A stretch of DNA of 61,642 nt from Actinomycetes bacterium (GCA_023436925.1 JAEZHJ010000035.1:1-61642), one strand, 5' to 3'. Shown: positions 17,892 to 26,642, counted from the stretch's first letter. Numbers and translations are program-made. The notes: generated by a model not told the origin, from the letters alone.

Positions 17892-19930
17892 TCGCGCGAC
17901 CAGTCGTCCAGCGCCTTGCCCATCCGCACCGCGCCGCTGCCGGTGCGCCGCCAGGCCGCCGGGGAGTCCCGCCGGGCCCGCTCGATCGCGTACCGCGAGG
18001 ACTCCAGTTGGTAGGGCACCGAGGTCACCATCACACCCTGCATGAAGTTCAGCCGGGCCTTGATGATCAGGGAGGTCTGGTTGTGCAGCAGCTGCTCCCA
18101 CCAGTGCCCGACGATGTACTCGGGGATGTAGACGCACACCACGTCACGCGGGTTGTCCGAGCGCAGGCCCTTGACGTAGTTCAGGAACGGACTCACCGCC
18201 TCCCGGTACGGCGAGGCGATCACCTTCAGCGGCACCGTCAGGTCCTGCGCCTGCCAGTCCGCCAGGATCTGGTCCACCACGTCGGGGTCGACCGCCACCG
18301 TCACCGCCTCGATCGAGTTGGCGCGGGTCGCCCGGGCGAAGTTCACCGCTCGCAGGGTCGGCTTGTTGACCTCGGCGACCAGGATCACCGCCCGCACCCG
18401 GCTGGGGAGAACCCGCGCCTCAGTCGGGGTGACCGCGACCTCCCGTTCGACCCGGTCGTAGTGCGAGCGGATGCCGCGCATCAGCACGAACACGACGGCC
18501 ATCGCGGCGACCGCCAGGTAGGCGCCGTAGATGAACTTGGAGGCCAGCACGATGACCAGCACGATGCCGGTCGCGGTCAGGCCGATCGCGTTGATCACCC
18601 GGGACCGCTGCATCCGGCGGCGGCGGGCCGGGTCCTTCTCGGTGCGCAGGTGGCGCGTCCAGTGGCGCATCATCCCGAGCTGACTCACCGTGAAGGAGAC
18701 GAAGACGCCCACCACATAGAGCTGGATCAGGGCCGTGACGCTGGCGTTGAAGACCAGCACCAGGCCGGTCGCGGCGGCGGCCAGCGCGATGATCCCGTTG
18801 GAGTAGGCCAGGCGGTCGCCGCGGGTGTGCAGGGCACGTGGCAGGTAGCGGTCCCTGGCCAGGATCGAGCCCAGTACCGGGAAGCCGTTGAAGGCGGTGT
18901 TGGCGGCCAGGAACAGGATCACCATGGTCGCGGTGATGACGACGATGAAGCCCAGCGGGAAGCCGTCGAAGATGGTCCGGGCCAGCTGGCCCATCGCCGT
19001 CTCGTGGGCCCACTCCACCTGCTGGCCCTCGTTGACGAAGTACGAGCCGCCGGTCTCGTCGATCAGCTTCAGCCCGGTCAGGTTGGCCAGCGCGACGATC
19101 CCGGCCAGCATCGCGATCGAGACCCCGCCGAGCAGACCCAGGGTGGTGGCGGCGTTGCGGCTCTTCGGCTGGCGGAACGCGGGCACCCCGTTCGAGATCG
19201 CCTCCACCCCGGTCAGCGCGGCACAGCCGGAGGAGAAGGCGCGGGCCAGCAGCACCACGACGAGGATCCCGGAGAAGCTCTCGTAGCCGGGCGCCGGTGC
19301 GATCTCCAGATCGGCGGTAGGCGCGCGCAGTTCCTCACCCAGGGCGAAGATCCGGAACAGTCCCCAGCCGGTCATCCCCAGCACGGCCACCATGAAGCCG
19401 TAGGTCGGGATCGCGAACAGCGCCCCCGACTCGCGCACCCCGCGCAGGTTCATCGCCATCAGCGCCAGGATGACCACGGCGGCCGCCAGGCCCTCGTAGC
19501 CCTGCAGGAAGGGGAACATGGCCTTCGCGTTCTGGATCCCGGACGAGACCGACACCGCGACGGTGAGCACGTAGTCGACCAGCAGGGCGCTCGCCACGGT
19601 CAGGCCGGCGGTCGGGCCGAGGTTGACCGTCGCCACCTCGTAGTCTCCGCCGCCGGAGGGATAGGCGTGCACGGTCTGGCGGTAGGACATCACCACCACC
19701 AGCATCACCACGGCCACGGCGAGCGCGACTTCCCAGGAGAAGACCAGCGCGGCCATGCCCGCCAGGGAGAGGGTGAGCAGGATCTCGTCGGGGGCATAGG
19801 CCACAGAACTGAGTGCGTCCGAGGCGAACACGGGCAGTGCGATGCGCTTGGGCAGGAGCGTCTCGCCCAGCTGCGCGCTGGCGAGCTTGCGGCCCACCAG
19901 CAGCCGCTTCACAAGGTCGGTGACCTCCAC
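17888..19930 (-). CDS. APC-superfamily permease, KimA-like (probable K+ importer)
   Basis: A 680-residue integral membrane protein with about 12 helices and a ~190-residue cytoplasmic C-terminal domain. It resembles Bacillus KimA (YdaO), a proton-coupled K+ importer, along its length. The FASDALSSVAY stretch carries Asp38 and Tyr45, and the VDYVLTV stretch carries Asp119, Tyr120 and Thr123, two residues offset from positions I recall as ion-binding in KimA. TGVEAISNGVPAF is also shared. The GTG at 19930 is supported by TAGAGT eight bases upstream. It is divergent from ceoB and ceoC, two K+-linked RCK proteins, which strengthens a K+ role. Older annotations call this family an amino acid permease. 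Confidence 0.85.
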   Translation of the reverse strand: MEVTDLVKRLLVGRKLASAQLGETLLPKRIALPVFASDALSSVAYAPDEILLTLSLAGMAALVFSWEVALAVAVVMLVVVMSYRQTVHAYPSGGGDYEVATVNLGPTAGLTVASALLVDYVLTVAVSVSSGIQNAKAMFPFLQGYEGLAAAVVILALMAMNLRGVRESGALFAIPTYGFMVAVLGMTGWGLFRIFALGEELRAPTADLEIAPAPGYESFSGILVVVLLARAFSSGCAALTGVEAISNGVPAFRQPKSRNAATTLGLLGGVSIAMLAGIVALANLTGLKLIDETGGSYFVNEGQQVEWAHETAMGQLARTIFDGFPLGFIVVITATMVILFLAANTAFNGFPVLGSILARDRYLPRALHTRGDRLAYSNGIIALAAAATGLVLVFNASVTALIQLYVVGVFVSFTVSQLGMMRHWTRHLRTEKDPARRRRMQRSRVINAIGLTATGIVLVIVLASKFIYGAYLAVAAMAVVFVLMRGIRSHYDRVEREVAVTPTEARVLPSRVRAVILVAEVNKPTLRAVNFARATRANSIEAVTVAVDPDVVDQILADWQAQDLTVPLKVIASPYREAVSPFLNYVKGLRSDNPRDVVCVYIPEYIVGHWWEQLLHNQTSLIIKARLNFMQGVMVTSVPYQLESSRYAIERARRDSPAAWRRTGSGAVRMGKALDDWSRE

Positions 19931-20002
19931 GTAGGAGCACTCTATGCCCAATCCGGTAACCGACGGCGCCATGGACGATCCGGCCGGTGTAGCGTCGGGG
20001 GC

Positions 20003-20665
20003 GTGCACATCGTGATCATGGGTTGTGGACGCGTCGGTGCGCTGCTCGCCCGCGGCCTGGAGCACCGCGACCACTCGGTCGCCGTGATCGACATCATGCA
20101 GGACGCCTTCCGGCGACTCGGCCCGGAATTCCAGGGCAAGACCGTCAAGGGGGTCGGCTTCGACCGCCAGGTCCTGGTCCGGGCCGGCATCGAACGGGCG
20201 GACGGGTTCGCGGCGGTCTCCAGCGGTGACAACTCGAACATCCTCGCCGCCAGGGTGGTGCGCGAGACCTTCGGCGTGCACAACGTGGTGGCCCGGATCT
20301 ACGACCAGGGCCGCGCCGAGGTGTACGAACGGCTGGGGATCCCGTCGGTGGCCACCGTCCGGTGGACTGCTGACCAGATCCTGCGCCGGCTGCTGCCCTC
20401 CGGCTCGGAGCCGCAGTGGCGCGACCCGTCCGGCAACGTCCGGCTGATCGAGGTCTACGTCCATTCCGACTGGGTCGGGCGCACCATCGCGTCCCTGGAG
20501 TCGGCAGGCCGGTGCAAGATCCCGTTCCTGGCCCGGTTCGGTTCGGGAATGGTGCCGCAGGGGTCCACCATCCTGCAGGACGGGGACCTGGTTTACGCCG
20601 CGGTGACCGACGACCAGGTCGCCGACGTCGAGGACGTCTTCGGCCAGGCCCCCATCGAGCACTGA
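20003..20665 (+). CDS. ceoB: TrkA-type potassium uptake regulatory protein, CeoB-like
   Basis: A 220-residue RCK protein: an N-terminal Rossmann NAD(P)-binding domain with MGCGRVGALLA and acidic Asp at the end of the second strand (VIDIMQD), and a C-terminal TrkA-C domain. Such subunits gate K+ transporters on the cytoplasmic face. Start at the GTG is supported by TAGCGT at 19990-19995, seven bases upstream. It is followed 11 bases later by a second RCK gene. No TrkH/TrkG channel subunit is present in the window, and the divergent KimA-like permease is the obvious candidate partner. Confidence 0.92.
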   Translation: MHIVIMGCGRVGALLARGLEHRDHSVAVIDIMQDAFRRLGPEFQGKTVKGVGFDRQVLVRAGIERADGFAAVSSGDNSNILAARVVRETFGVHNVVARIYDQGRAEVYERLGIPSVATVRWTADQILRRLLPSGSEPQWRDPSGNVRLIEVYVHSDWVGRTIASLESAGRCKIPFLARFGSGMVPQGSTILQDGDLVYAAVTDDQVADVEDVFGQAPIEH

Positions 20666-20676
20666 GAGGCACCACC

Positions 20677-21357
20677 ATGCGCGTCGTGATCGCCGGGGCC
20701 GGAAACGTCGGCCGCTCCATCGCCCGGGAGCTGATCGCCAACGGGCACCACATCCTGCTGATCGACAAGGATCCGGCCGCCATCAAGCCCGACAGCGTGC
20801 CTGAGGCGGAGTGGCTGCTCGCCGACGCCTGCGAGCTCACCTCGCTGGAGGAGTCCGGGCTGGACACCTGCGATGTGGCGATCGCCGCCACCGGTGACGA
20901 CAAGGCGAACCTCGTCCACGCCCTGCTGGCCAAGACCGAGTTCGGGGTGCCGCGGACGGTGGGTCGGGTGAACCACCCGTCGAACGAGTGGATGTTCGAC
21001 GAGCAGTGGGGTGTGGACGTCGCCGTCTCCACGCCGCGGCTGATCTGCGCGCTCGTCGAGGAGGCCGTCACCGTGGGCGACCTGGTCCGCCTGCTCAGCT
21101 TCCACGGCGGTCGGGCGAACCTGGTCGAGATGACGCTGCCCGAGGGATCGCCGCGGGTCGGAACCCGGGTCGCCGACCTGAACCTGCCCGGGGACGCCGT
21201 CCTGGTGGCGATCATCCGCGACGGGGCGGCCCGCCCGCCGGAGCGGGACGCCGCGGTCGAGGCCAATGATGAGCTCCTGTTCGTGGCCGGCTCGACCTAC
21301 GAGGAGGACCTGGCGCGGTACCTGGTGCCCCGCCAGGGGCGTCCGGACGGAGCCTGA
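20677..21357 (+). CDS. ceoC: TrkA-type potassium uptake regulatory protein, CeoC-like
   Basis: A 226-residue second RCK protein with the same two-domain layout: IAGAGNVGRSIARELIANGH binding loop, LLIDKD at the second strand, and a TrkA-C domain ending near FVAGSTYEEDL. The paired ceoB-ceoC order is a standard actinobacterial arrangement, suggesting a hetero-octameric ring. The ATG follows an AGAGG-like site and an 11-base gap from ceoB. It converges on the OB-fold protein gene with a 9-base gap. Confidence 0.93.
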   Translation: MRVVIAGAGNVGRSIARELIANGHHILLIDKDPAAIKPDSVPEAEWLLADACELTSLEESGLDTCDVAIAATGDDKANLVHALLAKTEFGVPRTVGRVNHPSNEWMFDEQWGVDVAVSTPRLICALVEEAVTVGDLVRLLSFHGGRANLVEMTLPEGSPRVGTRVADLNLPGDAVLVAIIRDGAARPPERDAAVEANDELLFVAGSTYEEDLARYLVPRQGRPDGA

Positions 21358-21366
21358 CGGGCCGGC

Positions 21367-21738
21367 TCAGGCAGGCGTGATCAGGTTGTAGCGCGGGTTG
21401 TAGATCCGGCGCTCGCCGTCGACGAAGGACACCCGGCCCTCGACGATCATCTCCTGGCCGGCGACCACGCCGGGTATCTGGCGGCGGCCCATCCAGATCA
21501 GCGTGATGGTGCCGGACGCGTCGCTGAAGGTCGCCTCCAGCCACGGCATGCCGCGACGGGGTTCGAGCTTCAGGGCGGTCACGAAGCCGCGCAGCTTCAC
21601 CCGGGCCCGATCGGCGGCGTCGGCGATCCGGGTCGCCCCGGACGCCTCCGCGGCCCGCTGCTGCTCCTGCGCGGCGAGGTCGGCGCTGGAGGCACCCAAC
21701 CGCCGCAGCGCCCGCAGGAAGGGGTTGGTGCCGGCCAT
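21367..21738 (-). CDS. OB-fold nucleic-acid-binding protein
   Basis: A 123-residue protein whose C-terminal ~75 residues form an OB-fold like the tRNA_anti/RecG wedge type (VKLRGFVTALKLEP ... GTITLIWMGRRQIPGV ... EGRVSF). The N-terminal ~45 residues look helical. It probably binds single-stranded nucleic acid. It starts immediately after the TAG of the DUF3710 gene, so it is the last gene of the DUF3093-dut-DUF3710-OB operon. The same block is conserved in mycobacteria, where its role is also unassigned. Confidence 0.85.
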   Translation of the reverse strand: MAGTNPFLRALRRLGASSADLAAQEQQRAAEASGATRIADAADRARVKLRGFVTALKLEPRRGMPWLEATFSDASGTITLIWMGRRQIPGVVAGQEMIVEGRVSFVDGERRIYNPRYNLITPA

Positions 21739-22509
21739 CTAGCTCGCGTCCCGGGTGGGCAGTTCCATGGTGATCAGCTCCCCGGGGACCATCGGCTTGT
21801 CGCCCCGGCGAACCACGAGGTTGCGGAAGAACTCGACGAACGGGCCTGCCTTGGCCTCCCCGCCCTCGGCGAGGGCGGCCTCGCCGAGCAGGGTGCCGCG
21901 CAGCAGCCAGCGCGGGCCCTCGGCGAACCAGATCCGCGAGACATGGAAGAGCTGCTGACCCTGCGGCCCGGTCTGCGGCATCACGCGCCGCACCTCGGTG
22001 CCGAACGGGCCGCGTGCCAGCTCGGCGGTGCCGCCGGCCTGCTGGGCCTCCTCGACGAGTTCCTCGCGAAGGTCATCGGCCAGGCCGCCGCTGGCCGGCG
22101 CCGCGAAGAGGGAGATCTCGAGGCCCGAGTTACGCCAGATGCCGGTGACGGCGCGCACCTGCTGGGTCGCCTCGTGCACCTGCAACTGCAGGTTCAGCCC
22201 CTGCCAGGGGGTGAGGATCAGCGAGCCGAGGTCGATCCGGGTGATGTCGTCCTGGCCCAGGTCGACCTCCTCGATGTCGAACGGTCCGTCGGCGCGCGGG
22301 TCGTCGTCCTCATCCTCGTCGCCGGCGTCCTCGTCCGGCTCGTCGTCGAGTTCGTCGTCCGCCGCGTCGAGGTCGGCGTCCTCGGGCTGGTCGGCGTCGG
22401 CGTCAGCCGACCCGGGATCCTGCAGGGCGGTCTCGTCCTCGGTTCCGGCGACCGGGCGGGTGTCCTCGGCGTCGGCTTCCTGCGGGTTGCTGCGCTTGCG
22501 GCCAAACAT
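21739..22509 (-). CDS. DUF3710 family protein
   Basis: A 256-residue protein. Residues ~15-80 are very acidic and low-complexity (runs of Asp and Glu), and the rest is the DUF3710 fold, with blocks such as GPFDIEEVDLGQDD, RIDLGSLILTPWQGL and RNSGLEISLFAAPASGGLADDLREEL. The function is unknown. Start at the ATG overlaps the TGA of dut by one base (TGATG), so it is translationally coupled to dut. Confidence 0.9.
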   Translation of the reverse strand: MFGRKRSNPQEADAEDTRPVAGTEDETALQDPGSADADADQPEDADLDAADDELDDEPDEDAGDEDEDDDPRADGPFDIEEVDLGQDDITRIDLGSLILTPWQGLNLQLQVHEATQQVRAVTGIWRNSGLEISLFAAPASGGLADDLREELVEEAQQAGGTAELARGPFGTEVRRVMPQTGPQGQQLFHVSRIWFAEGPRWLLRGTLLGEAALAEGGEAKAGPFVEFFRNLVVRRGDKPMVPGELITMELPTRDAS

Positions 22510-23006
22510 CACTTGCTTCTCTCCTGTGTGTCCTGTGTCTGCTCCCAGTGGCGGATCCCACCCGTCGAGCCGTGCCCACCGGTCCCGCGCGCGCTGGCCG
22601 GAAGTTCGTCGGTCACCGCGAAGGTGGCCACTCCCACCCGCTGCAGCACCAGCTGCGCGATCAGGTCGCCCTTGCTGAGGCGCACCTCGCGACTGGTGTC
22701 GGTGTTCAGCAGGCAGACCATGATCTCGCCGCGGTACCCGGAATCGACCGTACCGGGCGCGTTGACGATCGTCAGCCCGTGGCGGGCGGCCAGCCCCGAG
22801 CGGGGGTGCACCAGCCCTACCCAGCCGGGCGGGATCGCCACCGCGATCCCGGTGCGCACCAGGCGCCGCTCCCCCGGTGCGAGGGTGCAGTCCTCGGCGA
22901 CCGCCAGGTCGGCGCCGGCGTCGCCGGGCCGGGCATAGCGCGGCGGCGGGATCTCCGGGTCCAGCACCCGCAGCCCGACCACCACCTGCTCAGCGCCGTC
23001 AGTCAT
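22509..23006 (-). CDS. dut: dUTP diphosphatase
   Basis: Hydrolyses dUTP to dUMP, keeping uracil out of DNA and feeding dTMP synthesis. The 165-residue trimeric-type enzyme shows the five motifs: ARPGDAGADLAVAED, HPRSGLAARHG, NAPGTVDSGYRGEI, RLSKGDLIAQLVLQ and the glycine-rich C-terminal arm RGTGGHGSTGG that closes over the active site. The ATG overlaps the preceding DUF3093 stop by four bases, and the gene runs into DUF3710 with a one-base overlap. Confidence 0.97.
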   Translation of the reverse strand: MTDGAEQVVVGLRVLDPEIPPPRYARPGDAGADLAVAEDCTLAPGERRLVRTGIAVAIPPGWVGLVHPRSGLAARHGLTIVNAPGTVDSGYRGEIMVCLLNTDTSREVRLSKGDLIAQLVLQRVGVATFAVTDELPASARGTGGHGSTGGIRHWEQTQDTQERSK

Positions 23007-23458
23007 CGCTGCATGCTACTTCTCGCGGCCGCCAACGCGGCGGCGAGTTCGCGGGGATGACGGGTGGAGACCAGCCAGTAGGGGTGGGGGTCGGCCGGAT
23101 CGTCGACCATCACCTGGACCGCCGTCTGGATGTACCCCCGGGTGACCAGGTGGGCCGTCCGGTCGGCGTCCGGCCCGAGCAACCGCCGGGTGGCCGCCGA
23201 GTCCAGGGGCTCGACCTCGCCCAACCACTGCCACTCCAACACCGACCCATCGGCGGTGAACCCGTCGTCGTCCACCTGGACAGAGGCGGAGCCGTACCAC
23301 GCCAGCGCGCCGGCGATCCCGGCGATCGTGACCAGCCCGGCCACTGCGCTGACCAGCGGCGAGACGGCGAAGCCGACCGCCGTGGTGAAGCTGACGGCGA
23401 AGAAGAGGCCGATCCCCCACCAGGAGGCCGGCACCCACAGTCGCTCGCGGTAGTGCAC
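23003..23458 (-). CDS. DUF3093 family membrane protein
   Basis: A 151-residue protein with two adjacent transmembrane helices near the N-terminus (residues ~10-55) followed by a soluble PH-like beta-rich domain (VQVDDDGFTADGSVLEW...). It is the first gene of the dut operon and overlaps dut by four bases. TAGGTT lies 6 bases before the GTG at 23458, supporting a leaderless transcript. No function is known for the family. Confidence 0.87.
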   Translation of the reverse strand: MHYRERLWVPASWWGIGLFFAVSFTTAVGFAVSPLVSAVAGLVTIAGIAGALAWYGSASVQVDDDGFTADGSVLEWQWLGEVEPLDSAATRRLLGPDADRTAHLVTRGYIQTAVQVMVDDPADPHPYWLVSTRHPRELAAALAAARSSMQR

Positions 23459-23513
23459 CCCAGAAACCTAGCCCACTTAGGATGGCGACAGAGTCATCGA
23501 CGAGGAAGGACGC

Positions 23514-23798
23514 ATGATGGGCCTGCCACGCAAGCTGATGTGGAACCTGTACGCCGGCGCCATCGGTGCCCTGGCCGCAGTGCTGGTCAACAAGGCGCTG
23601 GGATCTGCCTGGCGCGCTGCCACCGGGGACGAACCGCCCGCGATCGACGATCCGGAGACCTCAACCCGTCGCCTTCTGACCTGGACGGTGGCCAGCGCCG
23701 CCGGCATGGCAGCCGCGACGGTGGCGGCCAACCGTTTCGCGGCCGCGTCCTGGCAGCGGGCGCTGGGTCAGCCGGCGCCGCGCCGCAAGCAGGACTGA
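23514..23798 (+). CDS. DUF4235 family small membrane protein
   Basis: A 94-residue protein with two transmembrane segments (residues ~10-30 and ~60-80) and a basic C-terminal tail (APRRKQD). It matches the DUF4235 pattern of an N-terminal KLMWNLYAGAIGALAAVLVNKAL helix followed by a W-containing linker. The function is unknown. A GAGGAAGGA site precedes two consecutive ATG codons (23514 and 23517), and either could be used. It is transcribed opposite to its neighbours. Confidence 0.8.
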   Translation: MMGLPRKLMWNLYAGAIGALAAVLVNKALGSAWRAATGDEPPAIDDPETSTRRLLTWTVASAAGMAAATVAANRFAAASWQRALGQPAPRRKQD

Positions 23799-23805
23799 GA
23801 CCGGC

Positions 23806-24102
23806 TCAGCCCGCGCAGTCCACGCAGTAGGTCTGGCCGTCGCGGACGGCGGCGATCTGGCTGCGGTGCTTCACCAGGAAGCAGGAAGCGCAGGTGAACT
23901 CGTCGGCCTGGCGGGGCAGGACCCTAACGGTCAGCTCCTCGTGGGAGAGATCGGCACCGGGCAACTCGAAGGTCTCGGCCGCCTCGACCTCGTCCTCGTC
24001 GACCTTGCCGGAGTTCTTGTCGTTGCGCCGGGTCTTCAGCTCCTCAATGCTGTCTTCGCTCTCTTCGTCAGACTTGCGAGGGGCGTCGTAATCCGTTGCC
24101 AT
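23806..24102 (-). CDS. DUF4193 family zinc-finger-like protein
   Basis: A 98-residue acidic protein with a C-terminal pair of CxxC motifs (TCASCFLVKHRSQIA and YCVDCAG) that should bind one zinc. The N-terminal half is rich in Asp, Glu and Lys and probably disordered. The family is highly conserved in actinobacteria next to dut and sigA but has no settled function. I start at the ATG 24102 (MATDYDAPRKS), the usual family N-terminus, although longer frames exist upstream. Confidence 0.9.
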   Translation of the reverse strand: MATDYDAPRKSDEESEDSIEELKTRRNDKNSGKVDEDEVEAAETFELPGADLSHEELTVRVLPRQADEFTCASCFLVKHRSQIAAVRDGQTYCVDCAG

Positions 24103-24233
24103 CCGTTGTCCATCCATTCCGCAGGTCGGTGGGGAGCGACCTGCCATACTGCTGTGCCGCTGTGTGCTGAGCATGCATATCACATGGCACCAAGCCCCAC
24201 CAATCGCCGAGACCCGGCGAGCACGGGCGGCGT

Positions 24234-24248
24234 GTGATCCACGATCAC
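24234..24248. promoter_or_regulatory. Inverted repeat in the DUF4193-sepH divergent promoter
   Basis: GTGATC-CAC-GATCAC, a perfect 6+3+6 inverted repeat, lies in the 228-base gap between the two divergent genes. It could bind a dimeric regulator of either gene. Confidence 0.35.
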
Positions 24249-24330
24249 CCGGCCCGGTTGGGGTCTGAACCCCGGGGAGCTTGGTAGGTTACCGACGGAC
24301 ACACTCGCGCACTCGGACCTGGAGACGTAC

Positions 24331-25305
24331 ATGGGAGACAGTGCACTCTCACCGAGGGAGATCCAGCACCGCATCCGGTCTGGGGAGTCCCTCGACGAGG
24401 TCGCGCGCGCCGCGGGCGTGGAGCCGGCGCGGGTCGAGCCCTTCGCCGTCCCGGTGCTCGCCGAGCGGGAGTTCATCGCCGGACTCGCCCGCAGCAACCC
24501 TGCCCGCCGCGGCGGGGAGACCATCGCCCACCGCACCCTCGGTGATGTGGTCAACGACCGGCTGCTGCCGCGCCAGGTCGACCCGGACACCGTCCGCTGG
24601 GACGCGTGGAAGCTGGAGGGCCGCCGGTGGGCGGTCCAGGTCAGCTGGGCCGGCAGTCGGCAGGAGCGCGACGCCCGCTTCGTCTATGACCAGGCCGGGC
24701 GGTTCTCGGTGCCCGACAATGACGATGCCCGCTGGTTGGTCGGCCTGCGCCAGCCGGGTCCCGAGACGCCCGCCTCGCCCGCCGACCCGCAGGAAGCCGA
24801 ACCCACCGTCGGGCTCAACGATGACCTCGCGCTGGTGCGGGTGGTCCAGCCCGGCCCCGCCCTGGACGACACCGAGCCGATCGACCTGGAGGACGACGGC
24901 TTCGGCGAGGACGCCTATGCCGAGGCCGAACTGACCGAGGTGGACGGGGTGTACGACATCGTCACCAACCCCACCGGCGGCATCGACGTGCTCTACGACA
25001 TGCTGTCCGGGTTCGACGAGGACTCGGTGCAGATCTACTCCGGGCTGATGCGCCCCGAGGCGGGCCGGCCCGCCTCCCCGGTGCTGGACGAGCCCGCCGG
25101 TCCGGACTCCGACGAGCCTGCGGACGACGGATCGGCCGAGGCCGAGGCGACCGCAGAGCCGCCCGAGCCGGAGCAGCCGACCCTGCTGGAGGAGACCCAG
25201 GAGTCCAAGCCCGGCAAGTCCCGCCGCAAGCGGGCCAAGGTCCCGTCCTGGGACGAGATCGTCTTCGGCTCGCCGACTCCCCGCAAGCCCAACCAGGCCG
25301 ACTGA
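24331..25305 (+). CDS. sepH: Septation protein SepH
   Basis: Actinobacterial cell-division protein that binds and stimulates FtsZ assembly (established in Streptomyces and Mycobacterium). The 324-residue product has the conserved N-terminal DUF3071/HTH-like domain: SPREIQHRIRSGESLDEVAR, then VEPFAVPVLAEREFI and the TLGDVVNDRL block, ending with a W-rich beta segment. The remaining ~190 residues are acidic, Pro-rich and poorly conserved, ending in a basic stretch (KPGKSRRKRAKVPSWDEIVFGSP) that resembles the conserved C-terminal motif of the family. A GGAG site lies 8 bases before the ATG. Confidence 0.93.
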   Translation: MGDSALSPREIQHRIRSGESLDEVARAAGVEPARVEPFAVPVLAEREFIAGLARSNPARRGGETIAHRTLGDVVNDRLLPRQVDPDTVRWDAWKLEGRRWAVQVSWAGSRQERDARFVYDQAGRFSVPDNDDARWLVGLRQPGPETPASPADPQEAEPTVGLNDDLALVRVVQPGPALDDTEPIDLEDDGFGEDAYAEAELTEVDGVYDIVTNPTGGIDVLYDMLSGFDEDSVQIYSGLMRPEAGRPASPVLDEPAGPDSDEPADDGSAEAEATAEPPEPEQPTLLEETQESKPGKSRRKRAKVPSWDEIVFGSPTPRKPNQAD

Positions 25306-25333
25306 GCCGACCGGCGACCCGTCCGGCCAGCGA

Positions 25334-26605
25334 CTACTGCTGCTCCGGACGCCCCCAGCCCTGGGAGGGATCGGCCGGCGGGTACCCCGGCTGCCCGTAG
25401 GGCGGCTGCTGGCCGTAGCCCTGCGGTGACTGTCCGTACTGCTGCGGCGGCTGCGGCTGCCCGTGCTGCTGCGGCGGCTGCGGCTGCCACTGCTGCGGCG
25501 GCTGCGGCTGGTCGCCGCCGGGGTGGGCGCGGTGCGGGTACCCGGGCCCACCGTGCGGCTGGGACGGGTAGCCCGGCTGCGGCGGCTGGCCGTAGCCGGT
25601 CGGGTAGGCCGGCGTCCCCGGGGTGGCCTGCGACGACCACGCCGCGGGGTTGGCGCCCAGGCCGCGCGGCAGGTCGCCAACCCGGTCGGCCCACATCACG
25701 GTCACGACCGACTGCAGGAACGGCAGCGAGAACAGCTGGACGACCACCTGCAGCGCCATCGGCACCACCACCGCTCCCCCGAGCATGCCGAGGAAGGCCG
25801 GGTCGAACGGGTTGACCTCGTTGAGGTCGCCGCCGGCGCCGACCGTGAAGGCCTGGCTGATTCCGCTCAGCACCAGCGACGCCGCCATCACGAGCAGGTA
25901 GGCGACCGCCAGGTAGCCGAAGGTCCGCCAGAACTGCCCCGAGGTGAGTGCCCAGGCCCGCCGCAGGCCCGCCATCGCGCCCTGCCGCTCGATCGCCACG
26001 ACCGGCATCAGGTAGGCCAGCTTCACCACTACGAAGACCACGACGAGCAGCATGGGGAAGATCGCCAGCACCGAGAGCACGACTCCGCCGGCCGCCGTCT
26101 GTCCCGAGGGGTCGCTGCCCAGGGTGGACAGGCCGCTGATCAGCGGGAGCAGGACCACCGCGGTCATGGCCAGGTAGGCCACCGCCCCCAGCAGGACCAG
26201 CGGGATGACCCGACCCATGAAGCCGCGGGCTGCGGCGCGGACCTCGCCGAAGGACGGCCGGTTGCCGTGCAGCGTCTCCCGGCTCAGCACGGTCAACAAG
26301 CCCACGACGTAGACCTGCAGCAGGCCGACGGCCAGGCTGCCGATGATCGCCAGCCCGAGCCAGCCGATTACGGCTCCGCCCAGCGTGGTCAGGTCGCCGG
26401 CCATCGCCGCGAACATCGCGGGCAGCCACGTGGAGATCATCACCGCGACCAGCGCCAACGCCAGCACGAGGGAGGCCACTCCCGGGATGGCGCTGAGGCC
26501 GAGCGCCAGGCCGGGCCGGCGGCGCAGGATTCCGAAGGATTCCGACAGCACGTCGCCCAGGCCGAGCGAGGGACGGGCGGCGGGGTAGGCAGGTGCCGGT
26601 GTCAT
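25334..26605 (-). CDS. Multi-pass membrane protein with Pro/Gln/Gly-rich C-terminal tail
   Basis: A 423-residue protein with about six transmembrane segments in residues 25-300, including a cytoplasmic segment AIERQGAMAGLRRAWALT typical of bacterial proteins related to the glycerophosphodiesterase membrane domain. The last ~105 residues are low-complexity, rich in Pro, Gln, Gly and Tyr, with a repeated QPQPPQQ unit. Such tails often act as flexible protein-binding or condensate-forming regions (inference). TAGCAT lies 6 bases before the ATG at 26605, which argues against the GTG two codons upstream. The function is unknown. Confidence 0.78.
   Translation of the reverse strand: MTPAPAYPAARPSLGLGDVLSESFGILRRRPGLALGLSAIPGVASLVLALALVAVMISTWLPAMFAAMAGDLTTLGGAVIGWLGLAIIGSLAVGLLQVYVVGLLTVLSRETLHGNRPSFGEVRAAARGFMGRVIPLVLLGAVAYLAMTAVVLLPLISGLSTLGSDPSGQTAAGGVVLSVLAIFPMLLVVVFVVVKLAYLMPVVAIERQGAMAGLRRAWALTSGQFWRTFGYLAVAYLLVMAASLVLSGISQAFTVGAGGDLNEVNPFDPAFLGMLGGAVVVPMALQVVVQLFSLPFLQSVVTVMWADRVGDLPRGLGANPAAWSSQATPGTPAYPTGYGQPPQPGYPSQPHGGPGYPHRAHPGGDQPQPPQQWQPQPPQQHGQPQPPQQYGQSPQGYGQQPPYGQPGYPPADPSQGWGRPEQQ
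25439..25510 (-). repeat. Three-copy 21-base repeat inside a coding region
   Basis: Three identical 21-base copies at 25439-25459, 25466-25486 and 25490-25510, separated by 6 and 3 bases, encode the QPQPPQQ repeats in the tail of the membrane protein. Such in-frame repeats can vary in number between strains. Confidence 0.85.
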
Positions 26606-26642
26606 GCGCACATGCTAGGAGTCAGCGGCCCGGGGCCGCGGA

